DNA from: Corynebacterium riegelii
GTDB lineage: Bacteria > Actinomycetota > Actinomycetes > Mycobacteriales > Mycobacteriaceae
Assembly: GCF_016728505.1 (NCBI RefSeq)
Contig: NZ_CP068159.1
Coordinates: 1,488,001-1,552,000, forward strand
Length of the DNA stretch: 64,000 bases
Direction of reading: 5' to 3'
Below the pieces are notes generated by a model. The model saw nothing but the letters and a program-made list of their open reading frames with translations, ran no database searches and had not been told where the DNA came from. The position numbers and the translations under genes are program-made. Shown one piece after another: positions 44,970 through 52,322 of the stretch (positions are counted from its first letter, which is position 1; the number at the start of each line of letters is the position of its first letter).

Positions 44970-46976
44970 ATGCGCATTCGACCCCTAGTACTTGGGCTTT
45001 TGAGCCTACTTCTTGCTGCAGTCATCGCGACTACTGGGTGGCTGCTGACAGCCCTGGTTGACTCCACCAAGCCCTTGTCCTTAGGGGTCGAATCAACCTT
45101 TAGTCTTGACTACGTCGAGCCTAAGACTTCACTCGCGGAGGAACTTGAGTCAGACTACGCACCGACGGTAATCCGTAACTCACTGGTTTCATTGGCCGAG
45201 CAGAACGGCTACTTCATCTACCGGCTGACTGGCACCGATGACGCAAGCGGGACTTCCCACGAGGTTTTCATCCCGCTGGAGCAAAATTATCCAACACCGG
45301 AACGCATTCCCCGGCTCAACCGGCCGGATGCCTTGAGCCAAGCGGCCAGTGAGCTTGGGTCGCTGGATTACCACGGTGACTACGTCTTGGTTCCCAAAGC
45401 AACGGGTGGCAATGCGAACCACTTCTACGAATCGGCCAGGAATGACGGGCTCAGGCTAAGCGAAAAGACGCAGTTCCTTCACCTCATCCAATCGGTCGTA
45501 TTCCGCCTGCCCGCGTTGGTGGCGATCCTGTTTCTATTTGTCGTTTCCCTTTTTGCCCTGGTATTTGTTCTTCGGGTTTCCGGTCTTAGATTGGCAGCGC
45601 TGCGCACAATAAATGGCGGGCACCGCAGTCAAAAAGGCAATTGGCGGCAATGGACCTTTGTCATCCTCCCGCACCTAGTTCTCATTGGCCTTGCGAGTAC
45701 ATTCCTCGCCCGCCAAGGGAGCTATTCTTTTGCCCTCCTGTTCCTCAGGTTCTACGCCGCCGGGATAGGCTTGGCCCTGGCTACCACCGGTTTGGCCGTA
45801 GCCGTCACCGCCCCATTGTTGCGCCGCGCAGTAGCGCTGCTGGGGCAGCGTGCCCCCGCAGAGAAGGCGGCGGGAAAAGCGCTGAAAGTAATTTCGGTCT
45901 TTACCTGCGTGACCTTTGTAGCAGCGGGTCTTAGCTCAGCGGCTGCGCTCCGCTCCTACCAGCAGGAATCCGAGGCCCAACAGACCTGGAAATCTCTCGC
46001 GGAGTTTGGAGCCTTGCATTTTTCAGCCAACTTCGACGGCCCTGCTGGCCGCGTGGAAGAAGGCGAGCTCTTGCCGCCCAGTGTGCAGCAGAACTTCCGC
46101 GACTTCGCGCTCAGCTGGGAACGGGAGCACGGGGCTGTCCTCAGCCATACTTTGCCGAAAGAAGCTACCGGTGTGCCGGACTCCTGCCCCGTGGCACTTG
46201 CCAACCGCCAATGGCACGATCTGCAGGATTATCAGTTCCGTCCCGGAGACGACAACCACTCGGTCGACTATTCCGCAGCCCAAGAGCATTTCGCAGCTTC
46301 CGTGGATCTGTGGGCTCAGGAATCCGGCGACCTGCTCCTTAAATCTGCGCAAATTGGTCCGGTCAGTGCCGATCATGCGGTCGGATTCATTAGTGGAACA
46401 ATGTCGGGGGAACTGGTTCCCGGCGATTGTTTTTACGTGCTTGAAACGGACGATCTATCCGGCTTCGACGCAGACTTCCTAAGCTCCACAGCTTCGAGTA
46501 AAAATTTGCTCTTCGCGGATTTCTCGGAACTGGGTCCAGAACTTACCGCTGCCGGCCTCGAAGGCTACGTCTACCCGGTACGCGCCGCCGATCGCGGTCT
46601 GGCCGAACTAGTAGCCAGCACGGCGCTGTTCTGGCTGAGTATCCTGAGCGCCCTCGGAGCTTTGCTCACCACGCTTGCGGCCTTGATAGTCCAGGCGCGC
46701 ATCCAGCTCCGAGTTCACCGTCGCCTCCTGGTACTCCTCCACAGCGCTGGGCAATCACCGGACAAAACGATGTGGCGACTATTCAAAAGCCAACTGGTCA
46801 GCCTGACAGTTGTCGTCATATTGTCCGTCCTGGCTCCGCTACTGCTTCCCAACCCGTTCCTCTACACCTTCACCGCGCTAAGCTGCCTTGTCTTAATCGT
46901 CTACCTCGGTTTTGTCCGTCTCAGTATTTCTCAGCACATGTCCGCCTCCCCTAGGAGTCACAATGTCATTGGCTAG
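44970..46976 (+). CDS. Bacteriocin-associated integral membrane protein (lactococcin 972 export/immunity type)
   Basis: 668 residues. One N-terminal membrane segment (about 8-30), a large external domain, a cluster of segments at about 178-205, 225-290 and 308-328, a second external domain with Cys, and two or three segments at the C-terminus (about 570-665). This layout and the neighbourhood match the large 7-8 TM partner of lactococcin 972 loci (DUF1430 type), proposed to work with an ABC ATPase in export or immunity. It lies between the bacteriocin remnant and the ATPase gene, which it overlaps by 14 bases. Confidence 0.7.
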   Translation: MRIRPLVLGLLSLLLAAVIATTGWLLTALVDSTKPLSLGVESTFSLDYVEPKTSLAEELESDYAPTVIRNSLVSLAEQNGYFIYRLTGTDDASGTSHEVFIPLEQNYPTPERIPRLNRPDALSQAASELGSLDYHGDYVLVPKATGGNANHFYESARNDGLRLSEKTQFLHLIQSVVFRLPALVAILFLFVVSLFALVFVLRVSGLRLAALRTINGGHRSQKGNWRQWTFVILPHLVLIGLASTFLARQGSYSFALLFLRFYAAGIGLALATTGLAVAVTAPLLRRAVALLGQRAPAEKAAGKALKVISVFTCVTFVAAGLSSAAALRSYQQESEAQQTWKSLAEFGALHFSANFDGPAGRVEEGELLPPSVQQNFRDFALSWEREHGAVLSHTLPKEATGVPDSCPVALANRQWHDLQDYQFRPGDDNHSVDYSAAQEHFAASVDLWAQESGDLLLKSAQIGPVSADHAVGFISGTMSGELVPGDCFYVLETDDLSGFDADFLSSTASSKNLLFADFSELGPELTAAGLEGYVYPVRAADRGLAELVASTALFWLSILSALGALLTTLAALIVQARIQLRVHRRLLVLLHSAGQSPDKTMWRLFKSQLVSLTVVVILSVLAPLLLPNPFLYTFTALSCLVLIVYLGFVRLSISQHMSASPRSHNVIG

Positions 46977-47697
46977 CCCCAATCAGTCCCCCACTCTGCC
47001 GCCGGAGATTTCCACCTCCCATCTCTGTCTCGCCGCGGAGTCGACTTTTTCTGTGGGGCGCAGCACGCGGATGGTGAAGAAGTCCCTCGTGGAAAATGCA
47101 ACGTTTTCCCTACCCGGGCCAGGCTTTGTCGCCATCTGTGGAGCCAGCGGTTCCGGAAAGACTTTGCTGCTCAACACCTTGGCCGGGCTCCTGCCGCCGG
47201 CGGACGGCCTCCTCCGGATAGACGGTGAGAATGCCTCCGCGTGGAGGATGAAGCGGAGGCGGAGGTTCTGGCGAGAACGCGCAGCGATAATCCACCAAGA
47301 CCACGGAATCATTCCCGAACTAAGCTGCGAAGATAACCTCACCCTCGGGCTATCCAGGAAGCAATACTCCAAAGAAGAATTGCTGCACTCCCTCGGCGAA
47401 GTCGGTCTTGATGTCCCCTTCGACGGGCCGGCAGCTATTCTCAGCGGAGGCGAGCAGCAGCGGCTGGCGATCGCCCGAGCCCTGCTCCGCGGCGCGGCTT
47501 ATGTGTTCGCTGACGAGCCGACCGCCTCCCTCGACCCCACTAACCGCGACCAAGTTATCGCGCTCCTGCGGCGAGCTGCGGACGGGGGCGCACTCGTTCT
47601 GGCCGCCACGCACGATGCCGCAGTTATTGCTGCTGCTGACAGCACCTTGCGCATCAATGATCGCCAGGTCACAGTCTCCGGCTCTGCGCGGGATTAA
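46963..47697 (+). CDS. ABC transporter ATP-binding protein of the bacteriocin locus
   Basis: 244 residues. Walker A GASGSGKTLLLNTLAGL, Q-loop IIHQDHG, signature LSGGEQQRLAIARALL, Walker B VFADEPTASLD and the His switch ATHD are all intact. ATG 46963 with GGAG upstream lies inside the 3' end of the membrane gene, so the two are coupled. The ATPase is of the LolD/MacB-like group used by lactococcin 972 loci for export or self-protection. The N-terminus has about 30 extra residues. Confidence 0.85.
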   Translation: MSLASPNQSPTLPPEISTSHLCLAAESTFSVGRSTRMVKKSLVENATFSLPGPGFVAICGASGSGKTLLLNTLAGLLPPADGLLRIDGENASAWRMKRRRRFWRERAAIIHQDHGIIPELSCEDNLTLGLSRKQYSKEELLHSLGEVGLDVPFDGPAAILSGGEQQRLAIARALLRGAAYVFADEPTASLDPTNRDQVIALLRRAADGGALVLAATHDAAVIAAADSTLRINDRQVTVSGSARD

Positions 47698-47800
47698 ATC
47701 GCGATGCCCGCGGCCTTGGCCACCTTCCGGTACCCGGCCGCATGGTCCGCGACGCTGGCGTGGGCGTTGAGTCCGCTGGGGTTGTCGAGCACGGGCCTGA
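47698..47800. other. Unassigned stretch after the ABC gene
   Basis: About 100 GC-rich bases. On the minus strand a frame reads PVLDNPSGLNAHASVADH and on to KAAGIAI-stop, which looks like the end of a protein-coding gene whose 5' part was lost. I do not recognise it. Confidence 0.3.
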
Positions 47801-47802
47801 CC

Positions 47803-47980
47803 CCCGGAAAGTAGACACGTCGGGGGTTAGCTATGCTGCTTGGGTCAGCGTAGCTGATGTGAGTGCTTCGAAGTCATTGGGGGCTAGAAAGTTGCACCAG
47901 GAGTGCCGTCTGCGGGTGTTGTAGCGCATGCACCACCGGAAGACTTCTTGGCGACTGATGTCGAAGTGGTCGAGTTCAAG
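47803..47980 (-). mobile_element. IS3-family insertion sequence remnant (end of orfB)
   Basis: Minus-strand translation gives HFDISRQEVFRWCMRYNTRR, then RHSWCNFLAPNDFEALTSAT and a TAG stop at 47831-47833, the typical C-terminus of an IS3-family transposase. TGACCCCCGGAAAGTAGACA at about 47808 beyond the stop looks like the terminal inverted repeat. The other 5' part of the element is gone; the break coincides with attachment-like copy B. It is a different IS from the intact one at 59356. Confidence 0.7.
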
Positions 47981-47992
47981 TTCAACGTGTAG
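47969..47992 (+). repeat. ychF 3'-end copy B
   Basis: GTCGAGTTCAAGTTCAACGT followed by GTAG encodes VEFKFNV-stop, the family-typical YchF C-terminus. There is no ychF gene in front of it; the IS3 remnant abuts on the left. Confidence 0.8.
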
Positions 47993-47995
47993 TGC

Positions 47996-48385
47996 TTAAC
48001 CTCTGCGATGAACTCTTTGATCCCGGGACGTGATGAGGACTGGGGCTATTGTGCTCCCCCGAACGCTACGGCCTGGGGACACGAGGCTGTGTCGCAGGTG
48101 CAAGCGAGAGGACCAGGAGCGAAACACAGACCGCTGAGTCGACGCAGTCACGGTAAAGACGGAGCCGTCTAGGCGGTGCTCGAGGTTGCGCGAGATACGG
48201 TGACGCTGGGCGTCGGTAAGCGATGCGCATTCGGCGACATCGATGGAAAGCTGGACTTTGCCGTCCGTCGTGTTGACGCCCTGGCCGCCTGGAGTCGACG
48301 ATTTCGCGAAACGCTCCGCGAGATCGGCGGCGATGACTGCACCGTCGGGGATCCCCGGGCCGGGCGCTATGGTCAGGTCGTTCAT
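47996..48385 (-). pseudogene. ArfB-like ribosome rescue factor, degraded copy
   Basis: From ATG 48385 the protein matches the intact ArfB at 51860 (MNDLTIAPGPGIPDGAVI, STPGGQGVNTTDGKVQLS) up to TASTQRS, then changes to unrelated sequence and loses the basic tail that ArfB needs to enter the mRNA channel. The peptide-release GGQ is kept, but the usual SGPGGQ reads STPGGQ. Probably non-functional. Confidence 0.75.
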
Positions 48386-48553
48386 GCCGCCCAGCCTAGG
48401 TGCCCACAACCCTTTCTCGTCTCGGCGGAAGCGGAGACCGCGTCGCGACGGCCGGGATCCAGCCTCAGTATTATCCTCGTCACCGGTTGATTCGAACGCT
48501 TTTTGCTCCTCCTTCTCCCGTCGGGCTTCGATTTCAGCGGCCTCCGTAGGTGG
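48386..48553 (-). pseudogene. Remnant of the small coiled-coil protein gene upstream of arfB
   Basis: The minus strand encodes EIEARREKEEQKAFESTGDE and SRPSRRGLRFRRDEKGLW, a diverged copy of the C-terminal half of the 85-residue protein at 52323. Its stop codon has been replaced by TGG, so the frame runs into the degraded arfB. The N-terminal half is missing. Confidence 0.6.
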
Positions 48554-48576
48554 CAGTGATCGCTGGATCCCTCGAA

Positions 48577-48927
48577 TTACCGGTTCCGATCAGCGGTCGA
48601 AGGATTTTCGCAGCAGCCGGACCTGCGGCGCCGGTGCCGCCGCCGTAGCCTGACGAGCATCCCCGCCATGACGGCCATCACGACGGCGGTCCCGGGACCG
48701 ATGATCCAGGGATTACCGAGGAGCCCACCGACGCCTGCGAGTGCTCCGCCCGCCGCGATGAACGGCAGGCCGCAGCAGAGCAGCGACGGAAGCGCACAGC
48801 ATGCCAGCAAGAGCAGCCCGGTCCCTGCAGCGACGACGGGACCGGCGCGCCGTTCGTCGCGGTCCTGATCGGCGCTCATCGTCTGCTTCAGGATGAGATC
48901 TCTCCGATTGCCTGCGTTGCCGTTCAT
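48577..48927 (-). CDS. Small mercury-resistance membrane protein (putative Hg(II) transporter)
   Basis: 116 residues with two hydrophobic segments. The first contains paired cysteines (LLACCALPSLLCCGLPF), as in Mer transport proteins where vicinal Cys pass Hg(II) to MerA, and the second is GNPWIIGPGTAVVMAVMAGML. The C-terminus is Arg-rich with a further CC pair (SGCCENP). ATG 48927 overlaps the merA stop (ATGA), so it is coupled to merA. It is not clearly MerT, MerF or MerE; a MerF-like role is inferred from the cysteines and context. Confidence 0.65.
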   Translation of the reverse strand: MNGNAGNRRDLILKQTMSADQDRDERRAGPVVAAGTGLLLLACCALPSLLCCGLPFIAAGGALAGVGGLLGNPWIIGPGTAVVMAVMAGMLVRLRRRHRRRRSGCCENPSTADRNR

Positions 48928-50345
48928 GCGCAGCACGACAGCAGCGACGGGTCGGTGGTGAAGGCCTTCGCGGCGATCCGGATGCCCTCGGCCATGGTCA
49001 GGTAGGGGGCCCAGGCGTTGGCGACCTCGGCGACGGTCCTGCCGAGCACGTGGACGCCTGCGGCGGCGAGCTCCCCGGCGTCCTTGGCGACGGCGGTCAG
49101 GCCGAGGATCTCGTTCGTCTCGGCGTTCACGACGATCTTGATGAACCCGCGGGTGTCGCGGTTCACCAAGGCGCGGGGCACGTGGTGCAGGGGCAGGACG
49201 CGGCAGTCGCAGCGGATCCCCGCGGCGAGGACGTCCTTCTCGGTCATCCCGACCGCGCCGATCGCGGGCCCGGTGAACGTCACCCGCGGCAGGCGGGCGT
49301 AGTCGACGGACCGGTCGGCGTCGGCGAACGCGTTCTCGGCGACGAGGGTGCCGTGGTGGGCGGCGACGTAGACGAACTCGGGGTGCCCGGTCACGTCGCC
49401 CGCGGCCCAGACCCGCGGGTTCGAGGACTGCAGCCGGTCGGAGACGACCACCTCACCGGAGTCTCCGGTATTCACCCCGACCGCATCGAGGTTCAGGCCA
49501 TCGGTGACGGGACGGCGTCCGAGGGCGACCAGGACCTGGTCGGCGCGGAACTCCTGCGAGCCGCCGGACAAGGCGGCGGTCACGACGGCCTCGCCTCCCG
49601 TGCCGCGGGAGACCCGGGTGGGCACTGCGCGGCTGACGACGCGGATGCCCTCGTCGGCGAACACCTCCTGGAGCGCCTTCGACACCTCCGGCTCCTCCTT
49701 CGACGCGAGCCGGGACCGCACGAGCAGCGTGACCTGCGAGCCGAGGCGGGCGAACAGCTGCGCCTGCTCCAGGGCGACGTAGCCGCCGCCGAGCACCAGC
49801 AGCGACTCGGGGACCTCCGTCAGCTCCATCGCCGTGGTCGAGGTCAGGTATCCGGTCTCCTCCAGGCCGTCGATCGGCGGTGCCCACGGGCGAGAACCAG
49901 TCGCGACCAGGTAGTGGCGGGCCTCGATGGTCTCGACGCTTCCGTCGGATCCGGCAACATCGAGAACCGGCTCATCAGGGGTGCCCACGAACGAGGCGTC
50001 GCCGCGGAGGACCTGCCAGCCGTAGGAGTCGGCGACGTCGGCGTACTTCTCGCCGCGCAGCGACTCCACCAACGCTTGCTTCCCAGCGATCAGCGCGGGC
50101 ATGTCGACGGGATCCGCCGTCGTCGCGATCCCGGGGAACCGGGTTGCGGCGTCGACCGCGACGTGCCGCGCGCCGGCCGCGGCAATGAGCGCCTTCGACG
50201 GGACGCAGCCCGTGTTCACGCAGGTGCCGCCGAGCGTCCCGCGCTCGATCATCACCACCGACTTCCCGAGCGTGCTGGCGCGGATCGCAGCGGCGAACGC
50301 GCCGCCTCCCGATCCGATGATGGCGAGATCGTACTTCGTAGGCAT
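48924..50345 (-). CDS. merA: Mercuric reductase
   Basis: NADPH-dependent flavoenzyme that reduces Hg(II) to volatile Hg(0). 473 residues without the N-terminal MerP-like domain. The fold IIGSGGGAFAAAIRASTLG, redox-active GGTCVNTGCVPSKALI and the C-terminal vicinal pair LLSCCA-stop, which receives Hg(II), are all present. ATG 50345 has AGGAG six bases upstream. The DNA is visibly richer in GC than the core genome, consistent with transfer from a high-GC actinobacterium. Divergent from merR. Confidence 0.94.
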   Translation of the reverse strand: MPTKYDLAIIGSGGGAFAAAIRASTLGKSVVMIERGTLGGTCVNTGCVPSKALIAAAGARHVAVDAATRFPGIATTADPVDMPALIAGKQALVESLRGEKYADVADSYGWQVLRGDASFVGTPDEPVLDVAGSDGSVETIEARHYLVATGSRPWAPPIDGLEETGYLTSTTAMELTEVPESLLVLGGGYVALEQAQLFARLGSQVTLLVRSRLASKEEPEVSKALQEVFADEGIRVVSRAVPTRVSRGTGGEAVVTAALSGGSQEFRADQVLVALGRRPVTDGLNLDAVGVNTGDSGEVVVSDRLQSSNPRVWAAGDVTGHPEFVYVAAHHGTLVAENAFADADRSVDYARLPRVTFTGPAIGAVGMTEKDVLAAGIRCDCRVLPLHHVPRALVNRDTRGFIKIVVNAETNEILGLTAVAKDAGELAAAGVHVLGRTVAEVANAWAPYLTMAEGIRIAAKAFTTDPSLLSCCA

Positions 50346-50387
50346 CGCTACTCCTGTCAACTCTTGGCTTTCTGCTCTGTCTCAGCC

Positions 50388-50419
50388 ATACTGGACCTTC
50401 CAGTGCAGGGGAAGGTCAA
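50388..50419. promoter_or_regulatory. MerR operator and merA promoter
   Basis: A dyad GACCTTCC (50394-50401) - N8 - GGAAGGTC (50410-50417) lies between merR and merA. On the minus strand TTGACC (50419-50414) is followed 20 bp later by CAGTAT (50393-50388). This overlong spacer with the dyad inside it is the hallmark of promoters that MerR-family activators twist open. Confidence 0.85.
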
Positions 50420-50443
50420 GCGCGGCCACGGAGGGAGACAGTA

Positions 50444-50833
50444 ATGTGGATCGGAGAACTCGCCGAGAGGGCGGGCACTACCGCGAAGACCCTTCGCTTC
50501 TACGAGGAACAGGGCCTTCTACCCCCGACCGAGCGCACGCCGTCCGGATACCGCGACTACGCGCCCGAGACGGTCGCTCGGATCGACTTCATCCACCGCG
50601 GCCAGGCCGCGGGCCTCACCCTCGCCCAGATCCGCCAGATCCTCGACATCCGCGACGGCGGCCATGCGCCCTGCGAGCACGTGCGCGACCTGCTTGACGT
50701 GCGCCTCGCTGAGATCGAGCAGCAGATCGCGCAGCTCTCCGTGCTGCGCGACACTATCGCGGACCTTAGCCAGGACGCCGCGCACCCGGATCCTGAAACG
50801 TGCAGCACCGATCAAGTGTGTAGGTACTTGTAG
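50444..50833 (+). CDS. merR: MerR family Hg(II)-responsive regulator
   Basis: 129 residues. N-terminal winged helix (IGELAERAGTTAKTLRFYEEQGLL), dimerisation helix, and a C-terminal region with Cys at HAPCEHV and in PETCSTDQVCRYL; MerR needs three Cys across the dimer for Hg(II). ATG 50444 has GGAGGG upstream. Divergent from merA with the dyad operator between, so it controls merA and its own gene. Confidence 0.88.
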   Translation: MWIGELAERAGTTAKTLRFYEEQGLLPPTERTPSGYRDYAPETVARIDFIHRGQAAGLTLAQIRQILDIRDGGHAPCEHVRDLLDVRLAEIEQQIAQLSVLRDTIADLSQDAAHPDPETCSTDQVCRYL

Positions 50834-50877
50834 ACGGCGGGAGTCAATGACTCAAACGCTACAACCCCGATATGCGC

Positions 50878-51125
50878 TAGCGCATGTCGATGCCGCCGGT
50901 GCCCACCTCGATGATTTTGGTGGTGGCAGCGATAGCGCACAGCAGCGGCATCGGGGCGGAGGCCTGCAGCGCGAAGTGGTGGACTCGGAAGGACGCGTTG
51001 TTCACGCCGATTTCGTCCGCAGCCTGGGTGATCTCCAGACGAGTCTTGGCGATCTTTTCCGCAGATGGCCCGCACTAGCTGCCGAAGGCGTAATGCCCGA
51101 AGCTTAAGAAGCCGAACGCTTTCAT
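50878..51125 (-). pseudogene. LLM-class flavin-dependent oxidoreductase, 5' fragment with internal stop
   Basis: From ATG 51125 (ribosome binding site AAAAGGAG) the minus strand reads MKAFGFLSFGHYAFGS, TAG, CGPSAEKIAKTRLEITQA, RVHHFALQASAPMPLL, AATTKIIEVGTGGIDMR. This is the N-terminus of a luciferase-like monooxygenase; a nonsense codon stands at position 17 and the rest of the gene (about 250 residues) is missing after 50878. It fills most of the space between merR and copy C. Confidence 0.75.
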
Positions 51126-51183
51126 TGGATAACACTCCTTTTGATGGTGTTAACAAGAGGGAGTAACTTTGCAACGACATACC

Positions 51184-51206
51184 GTCGAGTTCAAGTTCAA
51201 CGTTTA
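51184..51206 (+). repeat. ychF 3'-end copy C
   Basis: GTCGAGTTCAAGTTCAACGT then TTAA encodes VEFKFNV-stop. The left flank (AGTAACTTTGCAACGACATA) is nearly identical to the left flank of copy E; the right flank is the HigBA promoter, as in copies D and F. Confidence 0.85.
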
Positions 51207-51251
51207 ACGCGATGCGTTATTGACGCTTCGCGTTATGGGGGGGATTAGGGT
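51205..51251 (+). promoter_or_regulatory. HigBA operator/promoter 1
   Basis: Two dyads, TAACGC-GAT-GCGTTA (51205-51219) and GACGC-TTC-GCGTT (51222-51234), are followed by -10-like sequences GATTAG/TAGGGT (51243-51251); TTGACG (51220-51225) is a -35 candidate. The first dyad begins at the stop codon of copy C. The same arrangement stands before the second higBA pair at 57996. Confidence 0.6.
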
Positions 51252-51256
51252 GAAGC

Positions 51257-51538
51257 ATGATTCAGTCGTTCGGGAATCGACAAACATGACTGGTGTTTCT
51301 GCGTGAGCCGGTTCCAAAATTGGATTCTCGGATCCACAAGTCGGCGAACAAGAAACTCCACCAGCTCAATGCGGCAGTCTCCCTTGACTCCCTCCGCGTG
51401 CCACCCAGTAACCGCCTAGAGGCACTCAAGAGCGACAGGAAAGGGGCTTTCAGCATTCGAGTCAATGACCAGTGGAGAATCACTTTTCTCTGGACGAGCG
51501 CGGGGCCCGAACAAGTGACCATCGAGGACTACCACTAA
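51257..51538 (+). pseudogene. higB: HigB-type toxin 1, nonsense-mutated
   Basis: The frame from ATG 51257 aligns codon for codon with the intact toxin at 58046, but codon 11 is TGA (51287-51289) where the intact copy has GAG. Downstream the frame stays open to 51538 (VPKLDSRIHKSANKKLHQLN, LRVPPSNRLEALKSDRKGAF, QWRITFLW), so re-initiation at GTG 51293 could give an 81-residue protein lacking the first helix. HigB toxins are ribosome-dependent mRNA interferases. Toxicity is probably lost. Confidence 0.8.
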
Positions 51539-51546
51539 GGAACGCC

Positions 51547-51852
51547 ATGTCGGAGAAGCTTTACCCTCCGGTTCATCCTGGAGAGATTCTTCTCGAGGAT
51601 TTCATTGAAGGATTTGAAATCACTCAGCACAAGCTTGCCGTATCGATCGGGGTGCCCCCTCGTCGTATCAACGAGATCGTGCACGGGAAACGCGGAATTA
51701 CAGCTGACACCGCGCTCAGGCTCGGAAAATACTTTGGCGTCGAGCCGATCTTCTGGATGAATCTGCAGAACCAATATGAGATTGAGGTGGCGGAGGATAA
51801 GGCGCTCGCTGAGATCGAGCGGATTCAGCCGATCCAAGCTGCCTCGGCATAG
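51547..51852 (+). CDS. higA: HigA-type antitoxin 1
   Basis: 101 residues of the HigA/VapI family (PPVHPGEILLEDFIEGFEITQ, KLAVSIGVPPRRINEIVHGKRGI helix-turn-helix, LRLGKYFGVEPIFWMNLQNQYE). It should bind its promoter dyads and neutralise HigB. It starts eight bases after the toxin frame ends. It is intact although its own toxin is mutated. Confidence 0.88.
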   Translation: MSEKLYPPVHPGEILLEDFIEGFEITQHKLAVSIGVPPRRINEIVHGKRGITADTALRLGKYFGVEPIFWMNLQNQYEIEVAEDKALAEIERIQPIQAASA

Positions 51853-51859
51853 GCCCGAA

Positions 51860-52303
51860 TTAGGGAATCTGGGGCCGTCGCCTCGTCGACTTCAGCTCCG
51901 AGCGCCGCTTCTTTGCTTCGAGTCGGCGCCGCACCGAGCTCCGCGTCGGCTTGGTCCTGCGCCGCGGGGGAGGGGGCGGAGCTAGGGCCTCGCGCAACAG
52001 GGCGGCCATGCGTTCGCGTGCCTCAGCTCGGTTGCGCACCTGCGACCGCTGGGTCGACGCAGACACGGTGAGGATGGAGCCGTCCAAGCGGTGCTCGAGG
52101 TTGCGCAAGATGCGGCGGCGTTGGGCGTCGGTAAGCGATGCGCTTTCAGCGATATCGATGGAAAGCTGGACCTTGCTGTCGGTCGTGTTGACGCCCTGGC
52201 CGCCCGGACCCGACGACTTCGCGAACCGCTCCGTTAGATCGGCAGCGGCGATGACTGCACCGTCGGGGATCCCCGGGCCGGGCGCGATGGTCAGGTCTTT
52301 CAT
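51860..52303 (-). CDS. arfB: Alternative ribosome-rescue factor ArfB
   Basis: 147-residue codon-independent peptidyl-tRNA hydrolase that frees ribosomes stalled without a stop codon. SSGPGGQGVNTTDSKVQLS contains the catalytic GGQ (about 31-33), and the long Arg/Lys/Pro-rich tail (from about 105) fits the mRNA entry channel. ATG 52303 is preceded by TAGACT at seven bases (leaderless). The intact counterpart of the degraded copy at 47996. Convergent with higA. Confidence 0.88.
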   Translation of the reverse strand: MKDLTIAPGPGIPDGAVIAAADLTERFAKSSGPGGQGVNTTDSKVQLSIDIAESASLTDAQRRRILRNLEHRLDGSILTVSASTQRSQVRNRAEARERMAALLREALAPPPPPRRRTKPTRSSVRRRLEAKKRRSELKSTRRRPQIP

Positions 52304-52322
52304 GCAGCCCAGTCTAGGTGCC

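Noticed and set aside
49050..50444. 464-codon open frame opposite merA
   Set aside because: Very Gly/Arg/Asp/Val-rich shadow of a GC-rich gene; merA has all catalytic residues.
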